NCBI GenBank assembly: GCA_945874535.1
Contig: CAMCGZ010000009.1
Span: 1 to 64,000 of the forward strand
From: Bdellovibrio sp. ZAP7
Lineage (GTDB): Bacteria > Bdellovibrionota > UBA1018 > CAIMNF01
DNA: 64,000 bases
Direction: 5' to 3'
Shown here: positions 1 through 8,151 of the stretch, piece by piece
Layout: each line of letters begins with the position of its first letter
Numbering within the stretch: the first letter of the stretch is position 1
The notes under the pieces: model-generated
Databases searched by the model: none
The model's input: the letters and a program-made list of their open reading frames with translations, nothing else
Told to the model about the DNA's origin: nothing
Position numbers and translations under genes: made by a program

Positions 1-2
1 AT

Positions 3-182
3 TTCAGCGATGCGATGACCGGCGACGGTCCGGTCGATGTGATCGTGAGCTCGCCCGACTACGACAACTGCCGCACCTCCAACCCGCTGTACTACGGGTG
101 CCAGATGAGCGCGGTGTGGATGAACCACATGGCCGCAGCCAATATCTCCGTCCAGACCGATGGGACATGGATGAATCCCTAA
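3..182 (+). CDS. C-terminal end of an unknown, probably exported protein (partial)
   Basis: The reading frame is open from the left window edge to TAA at 180-182 and encodes the last 59 residues of a larger protein. It contains two Cys (CRTS, YGCQM) and is rich in Asn, Tyr and Trp, as in many extracytoplasmic proteins. I do not recognise the family. Its stop codon overlaps the stop codon of the minus-strand peptidase gene (TAG at 181-179), so the two genes converge with no spacer. An alternative frame starting at 98 looks like a shadow, because it reads on into the antisense of that peptidase gene. Confidence 0.55.
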   Translation, partial: FSDAMTGDGPVDVIVSSPDYDNCRTSNPLYYGCQMSAVWMNHMAAANISVQTDGTWMNP

Positions 183-1192
183 TCCCGGATCAAGTCGATC
201 AAATCCTTCACATTTTCTTTTTGCGAGATCCCGAAGTCCGAGTCTTTCAAGCGCGAAAGCCTCGACAAAAATGCCGGGACATTCCCCTGGTAGCGTTCGA
301 GGAGCTCGCGAAACCCGCGCTCACCCGGATCATAGGTTTTGAACTGGATCAGTGAGGCGTTATTCAATTCCCGCCGGATCCCGGCGGCACTCCGAAGACT
401 CGAGATAATCCTGCTCTTCCCGGCTCGCTTCGCCTCCACATCGGCGTTCGATCGATAGAGGTGATCTAGCTCGCGATAGGCTGAGGAAAACAATCCGCGG
501 ATTTTGTCCATCCGGCGTTGCCTCTCCTGATACCTCACCCAGAGCGCTTGGGCCTCTTCTCCCCGGGACTTAAAAAAACGTTCGGTCAGCACATCGGCGA
601 CAAAGTCAGCCAGGCTTTCGTTGAAGTAGGACTGATCCTTGAAGTAGATCGTCGCATGGACGGACTCATGAAGGTACACATGCACCAAGTCCGCCAAGGC
701 ATCCGGATGAATCTTCCCCTCTTCGGTCCTCGGGATCATGGTGGAGAGCAGTGGATCAGGAAACCATCCGAGCGTGGAAAAAGCTGCTGCCCCCCGGATG
801 TCCACATCCAGCCCCTTTTCACGATAGCCGGAGGCGAAGGATTCGGCATCATTCCGATCGAACCACCCGATGTAGGTGAAACTCCCGACCAGTGGAAACG
901 AGAACACCTCGGGCTTAAAGCTCAAAGAATCCGATACCGTCACGACATGGACTACCGAATCTCCGGGCCATTGTACAAACTCACGGTAACTGGCGGTGGG
1001 CTTCAAGCCCTCACGTTCTCCGAATGCGCGAATCTCGGGGACTTTCGCGAGCAGATCTCTCAATGCCCCATCCACCCGCTCGTCTGCGATCAGGTCATCG
1101 ATCGGCTTTCCCCGGTTCAAGAGTGTCAGCTGGCCTTTTCCGGCCTGATAAAGGAATTTTGCTGTGGAACAACCGGTAAGAATCGCCATCAA
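179..1192 (-). CDS. Putative zinc aminopeptidase lipoprotein (PF10023-like)
   Basis: 337 residues. The N-terminus carries a lipobox (LTGC, Cys near residue 8), so the protein should be exported and lipid-anchored. A zinc-peptidase HExxH motif (HESVH, residues 175-179) is followed 12 residues later by NESLADF, giving the third ligand seen in the predicted aminopeptidase family COG4324. The marked start is TTG with the ATG one codon later, which leaves a very short signal peptide. The frame stays open upstream through GLFLISIL, and an ATT codon at 1222 lies 8 bases after a GGAGG at 1235-1231, so translation may begin there, overlapping the barrel gene's stop. Last gene of a four-gene envelope operon; substrate unknown. 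Confidence 0.8.
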   Translation of the reverse strand: MMAILTGCSTAKFLYQAGKGQLTLLNRGKPIDDLIADERVDGALRDLLAKVPEIRAFGEREGLKPTASYREFVQWPGDSVVHVVTVSDSLSFKPEVFSFPLVGSFTYIGWFDRNDAESFASGYREKGLDVDIRGAAAFSTLGWFPDPLLSTMIPRTEEGKIHPDALADLVHVYLHESVHATIYFKDQSYFNESLADFVADVLTERFFKSRGEEAQALWVRYQERQRRMDKIRGLFSSAYRELDHLYRSNADVEAKRAGKSRIISSLRSAAGIRRELNNASLIQFKTYDPGERGFRELLERYQGNVPAFLSRLSRLKDSDFGISQKENVKDLIDLIRD

Positions 1193-1214
1193 TATGCTGA
1201 TCAGGAAGAGGCCC

Positions 1215-1766
1215 CTAAAAATAGAATGAGCCTCCGAGGGAAAGGTTGAAGTTGTCCTTCCACGTCGCGATGCTGCCTCCGGTCAGGTAAGAGGTTCCGT
1301 CGAGTCTGAGCCCGAACCGGCTACTGAGCTTCACCTTGAGACCGAGACCGCTGATGACGGTCACTTGATCCAACCTACCCGGAGGCGAATACCCCCCCTG
1401 ATAGGTACCGGTCGCATCCCGATTCAGCTGTCCCACCCCGAAACGAAGGAATGGCCGCACGGGAGAGCCCTCCGAGAACATGTGGTACAGGAAGTTCATA
1501 CTGTAAACCCGGTCGCGATACTTGATGTCCTGGACATTCGGAACGAACTCCGTATTCAAACTGTCCTGATAAGAAAACTGAACCTGACTGTCCTGGGTCA
1601 GATAATAACCCAAAGCACCGTTCCAGCTCTGAGTCACACTGTAACTTCCGCCATTGTAGGCACTGCGTGAGTAAGAAAAGCCAAGCGACGTCTCGAACAC
1701 TCCGGCACTCGATTTCTCGGCAAACAGCCCCAGCATCACTCCGAGTAAGATTCCGATTTTGAACAC
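1215..1766 (-). CDS. Outer-membrane beta-barrel protein, unknown function
   Basis: 183 residues with a cleavable signal peptide (hydrophobic residues 4-16, then SSAG). Alternating aromatic and polar strands and a C-terminal Phe typical of proteins inserted by the BAM complex predict a small 8-10-stranded barrel. The start is GTG, preceded by AAGGAGGGG, which supports this choice. It lies 24 bases after the FecR-domain gene and ahead of the peptidase lipoprotein gene, so it is probably made with them. No specific family recognised; an OmpA/OmpW-like porin fold is likely but unproven. Confidence 0.75.
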   Translation of the reverse strand: MFKIGILLGVMLGLFAEKSSAGVFETSLGFSYSRSAYNGGSYSVTQSWNGALGYYLTQDSQVQFSYQDSLNTEFVPNVQDIKYRDRVYSMNFLYHMFSEGSPVRPFLRFGVGQLNRDATGTYQGGYSPPGRLDQVTVISGLGLKVKLSSRFGLRLDGTSYLTGGSIATWKDNFNLSLGGSFYF

Positions 1767-1790
1767 TTGAGCCCCTCCTTGGGCCGGGCC

Positions 1791-2792
1791 TCACTCTTCG
1801 GAGGATTCCGGCCGGATCGAATCGATTTCCTTACCGATCCGCTTGACCTCGTTCTTCAAACGCTTGCGCTGGGAACCGTACTCTTCGTCTGAGAACACAG
1901 GAGGCACCCCCCTGGAGGCGGGCTTACGGTCATTCTCCACCCGCGCAACCTCGGCAGGCTTTCCAAACAGCCGTTCCCGGAGCCTTCCCATGACAAACTC
2001 CGCTTCCACCTCGTCTACAGCAGGCCGCCCCGACTTCCCGACGGAAGCGGGACTCCGGGCGGGAGTCTCCTCAGTGGCTTCGTTCCAGTCTTCGATCTCT
2101 GAAGCCAACGCTTCACTTCTCGATTCGTGGATTTTCTTCACAATCGAAACCCATTCTTTGATCTCGTCCGCGGGGAGGCCGAAACGGACTAACAAAGGCG
2201 CTACCACGGTATGGCTGACAATCTCGGGTTGGGAGGGGCGGATCCAAGCCTGCTGGATCACCATCCGGCTGATTTCTCCGGCCTGTACCTCACGGCTGGC
2301 ATCGCGATTGAACCGGTTGATGAACTTGGCTTTCCGGTTGAAGACCACCAACGCACTGGCCCGATCCGAAGGCTGATACTGGAGCCAAACCACCCCGCCT
2401 CGGTACTCCACGAGGGAATTCGGTGATGTCCAAGTCACTGTCGAATTCAACGCAGGTCCTGAAACCAAAACCTCTCCGCGATAAAGGCTCCGTACACCCG
2501 CGCCCTGGAATTCGATAAAAGATCCGGGAGCGATCTGAACGGAGGTCCTGTCTTCCAAACGGACTCTGGCCACTCCTTGCCGGGTCATGATCATGGAGCC
2601 ACAAGGAACCGCTTCCTGGGCGGAAACCTTGGTCTTCACCACACCTTTGGCTGGAATCAACTGGGTACCGGGTTCCGCATGTTCCACCACACCACAGGTC
2701 TTGGACTCGCTCACCGCATACGAAGGAACGATCGACAAGAAGAAGACGATGACAACGGAAACAAAAGTACAATTTCTGATCTCAGTGGCCAT
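1791..2792 (-). CDS. FecR-domain periplasmic protein
   Basis: 333 residues from ATG 2792. That start is chosen because AGGAGG lies 9 bases upstream and a signal sequence (CTFVSVVIVFFLSIVPSYA) follows; the frame is open further upstream. After the signal comes a Cys-containing region and a FecR-like beta domain at about residues 35-190 (alternating VRLEDRTSVQIAPGSFIEF-type strands). The C-terminal third is charged and probably helical. FecR domains usually sense or bind in the periplasm; there is no partner sigma factor here, so a classical FecI/FecR switch is unlikely. The start overlaps the end of the TPR gene by 11 bases, implying translational coupling. Confidence 0.75.
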   Translation of the reverse strand: MATEIRNCTFVSVVIVFFLSIVPSYAVSESKTCGVVEHAEPGTQLIPAKGVVKTKVSAQEAVPCGSMIMTRQGVARVRLEDRTSVQIAPGSFIEFQGAGVRSLYRGEVLVSGPALNSTVTWTSPNSLVEYRGGVVWLQYQPSDRASALVVFNRKAKFINRFNRDASREVQAGEISRMVIQQAWIRPSQPEIVSHTVVAPLLVRFGLPADEIKEWVSIVKKIHESRSEALASEIEDWNEATEETPARSPASVGKSGRPAVDEVEAEFVMGRLRERLFGKPAEVARVENDRKPASRGVPPVFSDEEYGSQRKRLKNEVKRIGKEIDSIRPESSEE

Positions 2793-3618
2793 GATGGGCA
2801 GCCTCCTGGGCGGTATGCGGAACCGGCTCACTTGCCGGACGGCGCTTGCCATTCAACCAGTCCGCTTCATCGGATTTCGGATAGAGCTCGATAAAATGAA
2901 GCATGGTTTGCTCGGCCTGTGCCTTCTTCCCGAGCGACCGATAGCACAGGGCCTGCCAAAACATCGCCTTGCGATGCGCGGACTCCCCTCTCGGGCTCAG
3001 TCGGAGCGACTCCCGGAAGTCCCTGAGTGCGAGATTGAAATTCTTCAGGTGAAACCAGGAAATACCGCTCATCAGGTAGTTCTCGGACTTGCGGAACTGG
3101 TGATCGTCCTTGAGTCCGAGCAAATGATGAAACACCAGAGCTGCCTTCTCATGATCTTCTCGACGGAAGTGTCCCACCGCCAATGCATGAAGCTGATGGA
3201 CCGCAATGTGTGACGGTACTTCGTACTTGATCGAATGCAGCGCAGTGGCAAGCTCGGAACCCGCCTCGTTCTTCAAACTTTCTTCGAGTGTCTCATTCAG
3301 AGAGGCGAGATCACGGGTGGCGCGGGCAGCATCCCCGAGAATCTGCTCTTTCTCTAGCTCTGCCAACTTCTTGTTGAGCTGGCGATTCTCAAGGTCGAGG
3401 ATCGCGAACTCATCGACCCGGTCGACAAATGAGAAGAAATGCCTTTTATAAGTCCCGTAAACCCCGAACTGCTTGAATTCCTTCATGGCAAAGGAACCCT
3501 TGAACTCCTCGACTACGGGAGTCCCCACTCGGTACAAACCAAAAAGACCCACGGCACAGGCGAAGCCGGCCAAGGCATGTCGGAATGCGGGTTTTTGAAG
3601 CAGTTTAGGAGCCTTCAC
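2782..3618 (-). CDS. Membrane-anchored TPR protein
   Basis: 278 residues, GTG start. One N-terminal transmembrane segment (about residues 13-30) is followed by a charged coiled-coil stretch (about 75-120) and tetratricopeptide-like helical pairs at about 140-250 (for example YLMSGISWFHLKNFNLALRDF and AMFWQALCYRSLGKKAQAE). The tail is His-rich. Such proteins act as scaffolds on the periplasmic face. It is the first gene of an operon with a FecR-domain protein, a barrel and a peptidase lipoprotein, which suggests an envelope assembly. No conserved catalytic residues seen. Confidence 0.7.
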   Translation of the reverse strand: MKAPKLLQKPAFRHALAGFACAVGLFGLYRVGTPVVEEFKGSFAMKEFKQFGVYGTYKRHFFSFVDRVDEFAILDLENRQLNKKLAELEKEQILGDAARATRDLASLNETLEESLKNEAGSELATALHSIKYEVPSHIAVHQLHALAVGHFRREDHEKAALVFHHLLGLKDDHQFRKSENYLMSGISWFHLKNFNLALRDFRESLRLSPRGESAHRKAMFWQALCYRSLGKKAQAEQTMLHFIELYPKSDEADWLNGKRRPASEPVPHTAQEAAHHGH

Positions 3619-3659
3619 GTCTCATGGATCGGCACTACGGGGGCCGAACTTGAGTAAAA

Positions 3660-5183
3660 CTAGGCCGCTTTTCCGCTTTTCTTGGTAGGCCCGGCTGTCC
3701 CGGAATTGGCGGGGAGAAGATAAGCTCTCGACTGGACGAACAATTTGAAGAGGACTCCGTCGAGCTTGCCCTGTTTGACTTCGGAGTCCAGAATTTCAAG
3801 CGCCTTATCGAGAGGAACAGCCGCCTTGTAGGGACGGTCTTTTGCTGTCAATGCGTCATAAATATCGGCAATAGTGAGCATCCGACTCTGAATGGGGATG
3901 TCCTCACCCCCCACCTTGAGCGGGTATCCCGTCCGATCGAGCTTTTCGTGGTGGCGGTGGGCGATCGTAGGGACCTGCTCCAACCCGCGACTCCAAGGTA
4001 CCATCTTGAGAATCTCATAAGTGAAGGAAACGTGTTTCTCGATCTCGATCCGCTCTTCGGGACTCAAAGATCCGCGCGGAATGCAAAGCCGCTGACTCTC
4101 GTGCGCATGAAGAGCGCAACACACTTCGCCTTCATCAATCTTGACCTGCAATTTGGTCAATTCAAGAATGTTTTCCGAAACTTCCTGAGGAAGGACGGTC
4201 GGCTCGTTCGCTTTCAGGATGGTCTGGTAAGCGAGTTCGAGTTCCTTCAGACGCCTGCCCAGTTCGAGGCGATTCTCTTCCCCGTGGAACTCGAGCCGGT
4301 AAGCGCTTTTCATCAGCTTGAAACGCATCTCGATCTCTTTCAGCTCCCAAGGGTAGAGTTTTTTCTCTTTCTGGAGAATGTGCTCTTTCACCGAGATTTT
4401 TCCGATATCGTGCAACATGGCGGCGTAACGCAATTCCCGGAATTGGGTTTCTGAAAAGTGGATGAGTCCGAGCGGTCCCGATTGCTCCCGATTCACGGCG
4501 GACGCCAGATTCAAGGTGAGATCGCAAACCCGCTGGGAATGTCCCGAAGTCACAGGATCCCGGGCTTCAATCGCGGTGACGCAAGCATTGACAAAGCCGT
4601 CGAGAATGTTTTCTTGCTCCACCAGGAGCATGCTGTTTTCAATCACGAGTGCGGCCTGGGAAGAAACGATTCCGCAAAGACGTTCATCTTTTTCGTCAAA
4701 GACGGCTTCGACTTCGTTGTTTTCAGTGATCTTGTTCACCAACTGGATCACTCCGACCAGATCGCCTCTCGGAGTCAGTAGGGGTGCGGAAAGCATGTTC
4801 CGGGTTTCGTAACCCATAGCGATGTCGATGGCACTCCGGGGACGCATCCTCGGGACGGTTCCATCGGCGGTCGGTTGAGCGGTCACCACGCTGTCATTGT
4901 AAACTTCACGGTTCAACCCGGTCCGTCCGACGGTGCTGTTCTCGTCCAATCGGAACACCAGACTCCTCAGGTGGGTCGGAACCGCTTCTACCCCCAGGCT
5001 TCGGGTGATCATGGCCTTGAATACCAGAACGTCATCGCCCTGGAGATTCTTCTCGAGGGTATAGATCGAGCCCCCGTCACACCCGATCAAATCGAGGAAC
5101 GAGTTCAGGATAGAATGCAGATCTGTGGTCAGGCTCTGTCTTGACATGATCCATAGGCTCATCGGAAGAGGGAGGTCCGACAT
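3660..5183 (-). CDS. GAF-HD-GYP protein (probable c-di-GMP phosphodiesterase)
   Basis: 507 residues. A GAF sensory domain occupies about residues 15-185 and an HD-GYP domain about 190-485. The HD pair is in HDIGK (258-262) and the GYP motif is HHEKLDRTGYP (411-421), where the usual DGxGYP reads DRTGYP. Between the first HD helices and the conserved SPEER-EIEKHV segment lies an extra predominantly helical stretch of roughly 100 residues (about 270-372) not found in standard HD-GYP domains. Metal ligands look mostly preserved, so activity is plausible. An FHA-GGDEF cyclase is encoded elsewhere in the window (32943). Monocistronic, divergent from the lipoprotein gene at 5372. Confidence 0.85.
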   Translation of the reverse strand: MSDLPLPMSLWIMSRQSLTTDLHSILNSFLDLIGCDGGSIYTLEKNLQGDDVLVFKAMITRSLGVEAVPTHLRSLVFRLDENSTVGRTGLNREVYNDSVVTAQPTADGTVPRMRPRSAIDIAMGYETRNMLSAPLLTPRGDLVGVIQLVNKITENNEVEAVFDEKDERLCGIVSSQAALVIENSMLLVEQENILDGFVNACVTAIEARDPVTSGHSQRVCDLTLNLASAVNREQSGPLGLIHFSETQFRELRYAAMLHDIGKISVKEHILQKEKKLYPWELKEIEMRFKLMKSAYRLEFHGEENRLELGRRLKELELAYQTILKANEPTVLPQEVSENILELTKLQVKIDEGEVCCALHAHESQRLCIPRGSLSPEERIEIEKHVSFTYEILKMVPWSRGLEQVPTIAHRHHEKLDRTGYPLKVGGEDIPIQSRMLTIADIYDALTAKDRPYKAAVPLDKALEILDSEVKQGKLDGVLFKLFVQSRAYLLPANSGTAGPTKKSGKAA

Positions 5184-5371
5184 TAAGAGAATTTCACGCT
5201 GTCAATTTTTTGGACAACCCCCCAATCTGCGATCAGCGCTTCCGCGAAGGCCCAGGACAAGGAACCCCTAAAGCACGCGCAAAGCCTTGAAATCACGAGC
5301 TTCAAACACCAAAACCCCTTGAGAACCCTTCTGGCGCAACCTTTGCATCTTTCTGTCTGAGAGTAGAGATT

Positions 5372-6592
5372 ATGAACAAATCAAATTGGTTGAGAGCTCT
5401 GGTTTCCCCCGCCCCATTCAGCGCCTTGTTGCTCGGGTTGACTGCCTGTGGCCCCCAGGCCTTTGTTCCGAGCGGAATGGCTTACCGTCAAACGGCGGCC
5501 GGCTCCGTGAACATTCCACCTAAGGTGGATGTCGTTCTCGGACTTTCCATGAACGGGACCATGCAGAATATCGCACCGGGCATCCAGACCGAGATTCCTG
5601 CATTCCTCCAAGGACTCGAGAACAGCGGTTGGGATTACCGCTTCGTATCGATTCCCCTCGGTGAAAACACTCCGGTCGACGCAAACAGCTTTCCGATCGA
5701 ACGAAAAATCTCTGTTTCACGCTACGACACCAATACCCCTCAGGCGAGCTGGCTCTCTCCGTATCCGGGCGCGAGCTATGAAGATCCGAAGCTCGGCATC
5801 GCACCTCAACTGATCGCACCCGTGTTCACGGTTCCCTCGGTTGCAGCCGGAGCGATGAACGGGCGCGAGACAGGCGTCCACAACCAGGTGAATTTCCTTT
5901 CCCGGGCCGACGTACTGCCCTCCCATGGCGCCAACCCGAATGCCAACTTCCTCCGCAGGGACGCGATGCTCGCGGTCATCACCCTCTCCAATGGCGACGA
6001 CCGTTCCGGCGGGAACTGGGTCTATGACCCCTACTACAATCGGACCGTCTGGCAATCAGGTGGAACCGCCGTTGACCTCGCCTACCGCGATACCTTCATC
6101 GACGTCAAACAGAGCGCTTCGCTCGTCCGCTACTATTCGGTCGTCGCTCACCAACGCACCAGCTGCCGGGGATATGGGACCTGGTCAGGGATCCGCTACG
6201 AAGGGTTCGCAAGCATGCTCGGCGGAATCTCCCTCGATATCTGCGACAATCCTGTGAAAACCGCACTTGAGGCGGTGGCCAACCACCTCCAAACCGTGAA
6301 GCTTTCCTTCCGGAAGAAATTCCTGGTGATGGGGACCGAACCGAATCCGGCTACCATCAAAGTCGTCCGCTACACCAATGGCGAATCCTCCAGGTCCGAA
6401 GTGATCCCCCAAAGTCCGACGAACGGATGGACTTATGTGGGTTACCGTAACAACCAAAACACCATCGATGCTCCTCTTGAGATGGAACCCGCAACCGGCT
6501 ACATGGTCGAACTTCACGGTAGCGCCAAGCTCATGGGCGGTGACACAGCCGATATCACCTACCAGAACGCCGGTGACCCGGTTTCGAACTGA
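5372..6592 (+). CDS. von Willebrand A-like lipoprotein with degenerate MIDAS
   Basis: 406 residues. The signal peptide ends in a lipobox (LTAC, Cys 26). The region from about residue 50 resembles the vWA-type lipoproteins common in Myxococcota and Bdellovibrionota: a first beta strand DVVLGLSMNGTM sits where DxSGSM is expected, and a later strand LAVITLSNGDDRSG matches the usual LAVVxxSDEDD. The MIDAS Asp and Ser residues are therefore replaced (L-S-M-N-G-T), so metal-dependent ligand binding may be lost. A C-terminal beta domain (about 310-400) follows. Probably co-transcribed with the small gene 2 bases downstream. Function unknown. Confidence 0.7.
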   Translation: MNKSNWLRALVSPAPFSALLLGLTACGPQAFVPSGMAYRQTAAGSVNIPPKVDVVLGLSMNGTMQNIAPGIQTEIPAFLQGLENSGWDYRFVSIPLGENTPVDANSFPIERKISVSRYDTNTPQASWLSPYPGASYEDPKLGIAPQLIAPVFTVPSVAAGAMNGRETGVHNQVNFLSRADVLPSHGANPNANFLRRDAMLAVITLSNGDDRSGGNWVYDPYYNRTVWQSGGTAVDLAYRDTFIDVKQSASLVRYYSVVAHQRTSCRGYGTWSGIRYEGFASMLGGISLDICDNPVKTALEAVANHLQTVKLSFRKKFLVMGTEPNPATIKVVRYTNGESSRSEVIPQSPTNGWTYVGYRNNQNTIDAPLEMEPATGYMVELHGSAKLMGGDTADITYQNAGDPVSN

Positions 6593-6594
6593 TC

Positions 6595-6921
6595 ATGGGC
6601 TCCGGAAAATCCGCATTGCATGGGTTCCTCTTGCTCTCCGGAACCTACATCTGCCCGAACGACCCGAATATCTGTGACCAGGAAGTCCGGGTGTACGGAA
6701 GAGACGGGAAAACAACCGCTGTCAAAGTAGAGTATACCGGATACTGCGGGAGCATGGGCCCTTACCTTTACCCCTGCACGGGCCGCACCTGCAAAGACAC
6801 AAATGCTGAATTTAAAATCGAAGGTAAAAACTCCTACTCCTGGAGGAACCTCGGGCATCCCTACTCTTGCCGGTTTGTCCTAAAGGCGAAGCACCCGTCT
6901 CAATTTCTTCCCAGAAAATGA
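6595..6921 (+). CDS. Small Cys-rich protein, unknown function
   Basis: 108 residues starting 2 bases after the vWA-like lipoprotein. It has six Cys in pairs (ICPNDPNIC, GYCGSM, YPCTGRTC, YSCRF) and strand-like Tyr/Gly-rich sequence, which suggests a disulfide-bonded exported protein, yet no clear signal peptide is visible at this start. An alternative frame over the first 50 bases (LRKIRIAWVPLAL) would look more like a signal sequence, so a frameshift or a wrong start is possible. The 3' end overlaps the convergent PaaK-like gene by 42 bases. Not recognised; moderate confidence that it is real. Confidence 0.5.
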   Translation: MGSGKSALHGFLLLSGTYICPNDPNICDQEVRVYGRDGKTTAVKVEYTGYCGSMGPYLYPCTGRTCKDTNAEFKIEGKNSYSWRNLGHPYSCRFVLKAKHPSQFLPRK

Positions 6922-8151
6922 CGGAATCCCAGCGTGAAAACGGACTGTGGGCTGGAGCGCTCCCACTCGGATGGCCAACAATCGCACTTCTTCCTCGACG
7001 CGCACGAGGACTCTCTGAAAATCCGCATCCGGAGATTTGATGTGAATGTCGACCTCACCCTCACAGGACTGGGTGACCAGATACTCTTCGATTGAAGGGT
7101 CGGCCGTAATCACCGCGCGACGGATAAAGTCGGGAAACACCGCTACCGGACCCGAAGGTCCCCTGAACTGAATGACATCATCCGAACGACCCTCGATGCT
7201 CTCGATAGCGGTCATCACCGAGCCGCAGGGACAAGGGGAAGTCCGGAGAGTCAGAATGTCATTCAGCCGGTAACGGATCACCGGTTGGGAAGTGCGGGTG
7301 AAATCCGTGATGATCGGCATGAACTTGGTCCTGCTGGAATCCAACCATTCCGGATCGATTCTCACACAGTCCTCATTCAAATGCAGTGTTCCCTCCGGGC
7401 AACTGGCGGCCAGAAAACCTTCGGTACACTGGTATATCTGATGAACCTTCATACCGAAAGCAGCGGAAATCTTCCGCTCGTCGAGAGGGTCCAGCGTTTC
7501 AGCGATCGAGAAAATCCTCACAGGTCGAACCGTGATCCGCCCGTTGGATCGGGCTTCAGCTAGACGGATCAACATCGACGGGGGGGCGAATAACAGTTCC
7601 GGTTGCTGGGCTTCGAGTCTCATCAGATGATCTTCGAGCGGTGCCAGCAGGTCGTAAAACTCAAACCGGATCCTCGACCCTGCCGAGGCCGTATAGAGAT
7701 TCGAATTCGCCCTCATGAAAAAAGCGACCCGGTAACGACCGAAAATGGATCCGGGTAGGATCTTGGCAAGAATGGTCCCGGCATGACGGGCGCGTTCTGA
7801 GTCCGACACCAGGAACAAACCGCGATTCCCGCTGGTCCCTGAAGATAACCCTACTGTGACCCCGTTCAGGGTGGCCGTGAAGTCTCGACTTGTTTCAGCC
7901 CGGAAGGCAAGTTCGAATGCGTGATCCCGGTCGACACCCACGGTATTGAGGTTGTTGAAGTGTTCCATCATGACTTTTTTGTCGATGACACCGCCGATCC
8001 AATCCCGGTAAAACTTCGAATGCCGCCTGACCCAATCCAGGTGCCACTGGATTCGACGTTCCTGAAACCGCTCGAGCGCCGCCCGATCGCGAAACTTCCG
8101 GCCGTAACGCGTGAGCAGATAAAAAAAGAGAATCCGTATTTTAAACCACAT
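6880..8151 (-). CDS. PaaK-like AMP-forming enzyme (coenzyme F390 synthetase-related)
   Basis: 423 residues from ATG 8151; GTG/ATG starts 30 bases upstream are possible. It belongs to the phenylacetate-CoA ligase/F390 synthetase branch of adenylate-forming enzymes: P-loop SSGTSG (about residues 103-108), IYQCTEG as the A5-type YxxTE motif, RYRLND, and EGRSDDV near the C-terminal domain. CPCG may bind zinc. It would activate a carboxylate with ATP; the acceptor is unknown. The start overlaps the end of the MBL-fold gene by 11 bases. Last gene of the five-gene operon headed by the ketoacyl synthase at 12117; no carrier protein is encoded in the locus. Confidence 0.8.
   Translation of the reverse strand: MWFKIRILFFYLLTRYGRKFRDRAALERFQERRIQWHLDWVRRHSKFYRDWIGGVIDKKVMMEHFNNLNTVGVDRDHAFELAFRAETSRDFTATLNGVTVGLSSGTSGNRGLFLVSDSERARHAGTILAKILPGSIFGRYRVAFFMRANSNLYTASAGSRIRFEFYDLLAPLEDHLMRLEAQQPELLFAPPSMLIRLAEARSNGRITVRPVRIFSIAETLDPLDERKISAAFGMKVHQIYQCTEGFLAASCPEGTLHLNEDCVRIDPEWLDSSRTKFMPIITDFTRTSQPVIRYRLNDILTLRTSPCPCGSVMTAIESIEGRSDDVIQFRGPSGPVAVFPDFIRRAVITADPSIEEYLVTQSCEGEVDIHIKSPDADFQRVLVRVEEEVRLLAIRVGALQPTVRFHAGIPSFSGKKLRRVLRL

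Noticed and set aside
518-1249. A 243-codon plus-strand frame opposite the HExxH peptidase
   Set aside because: The minus strand has the lipobox and zinc motif, and the plus frame shows no protein-like features.
5184-5371. Possible sigma70 promoter with TTGACA for the HD-GYP gene
   Set aside because: TTGACA is present on the minus strand, but no acceptable -10 lies 16-18 bases on before the start codon; a TTGTCC/TGAAAT alternative has only a 15-base spacer.
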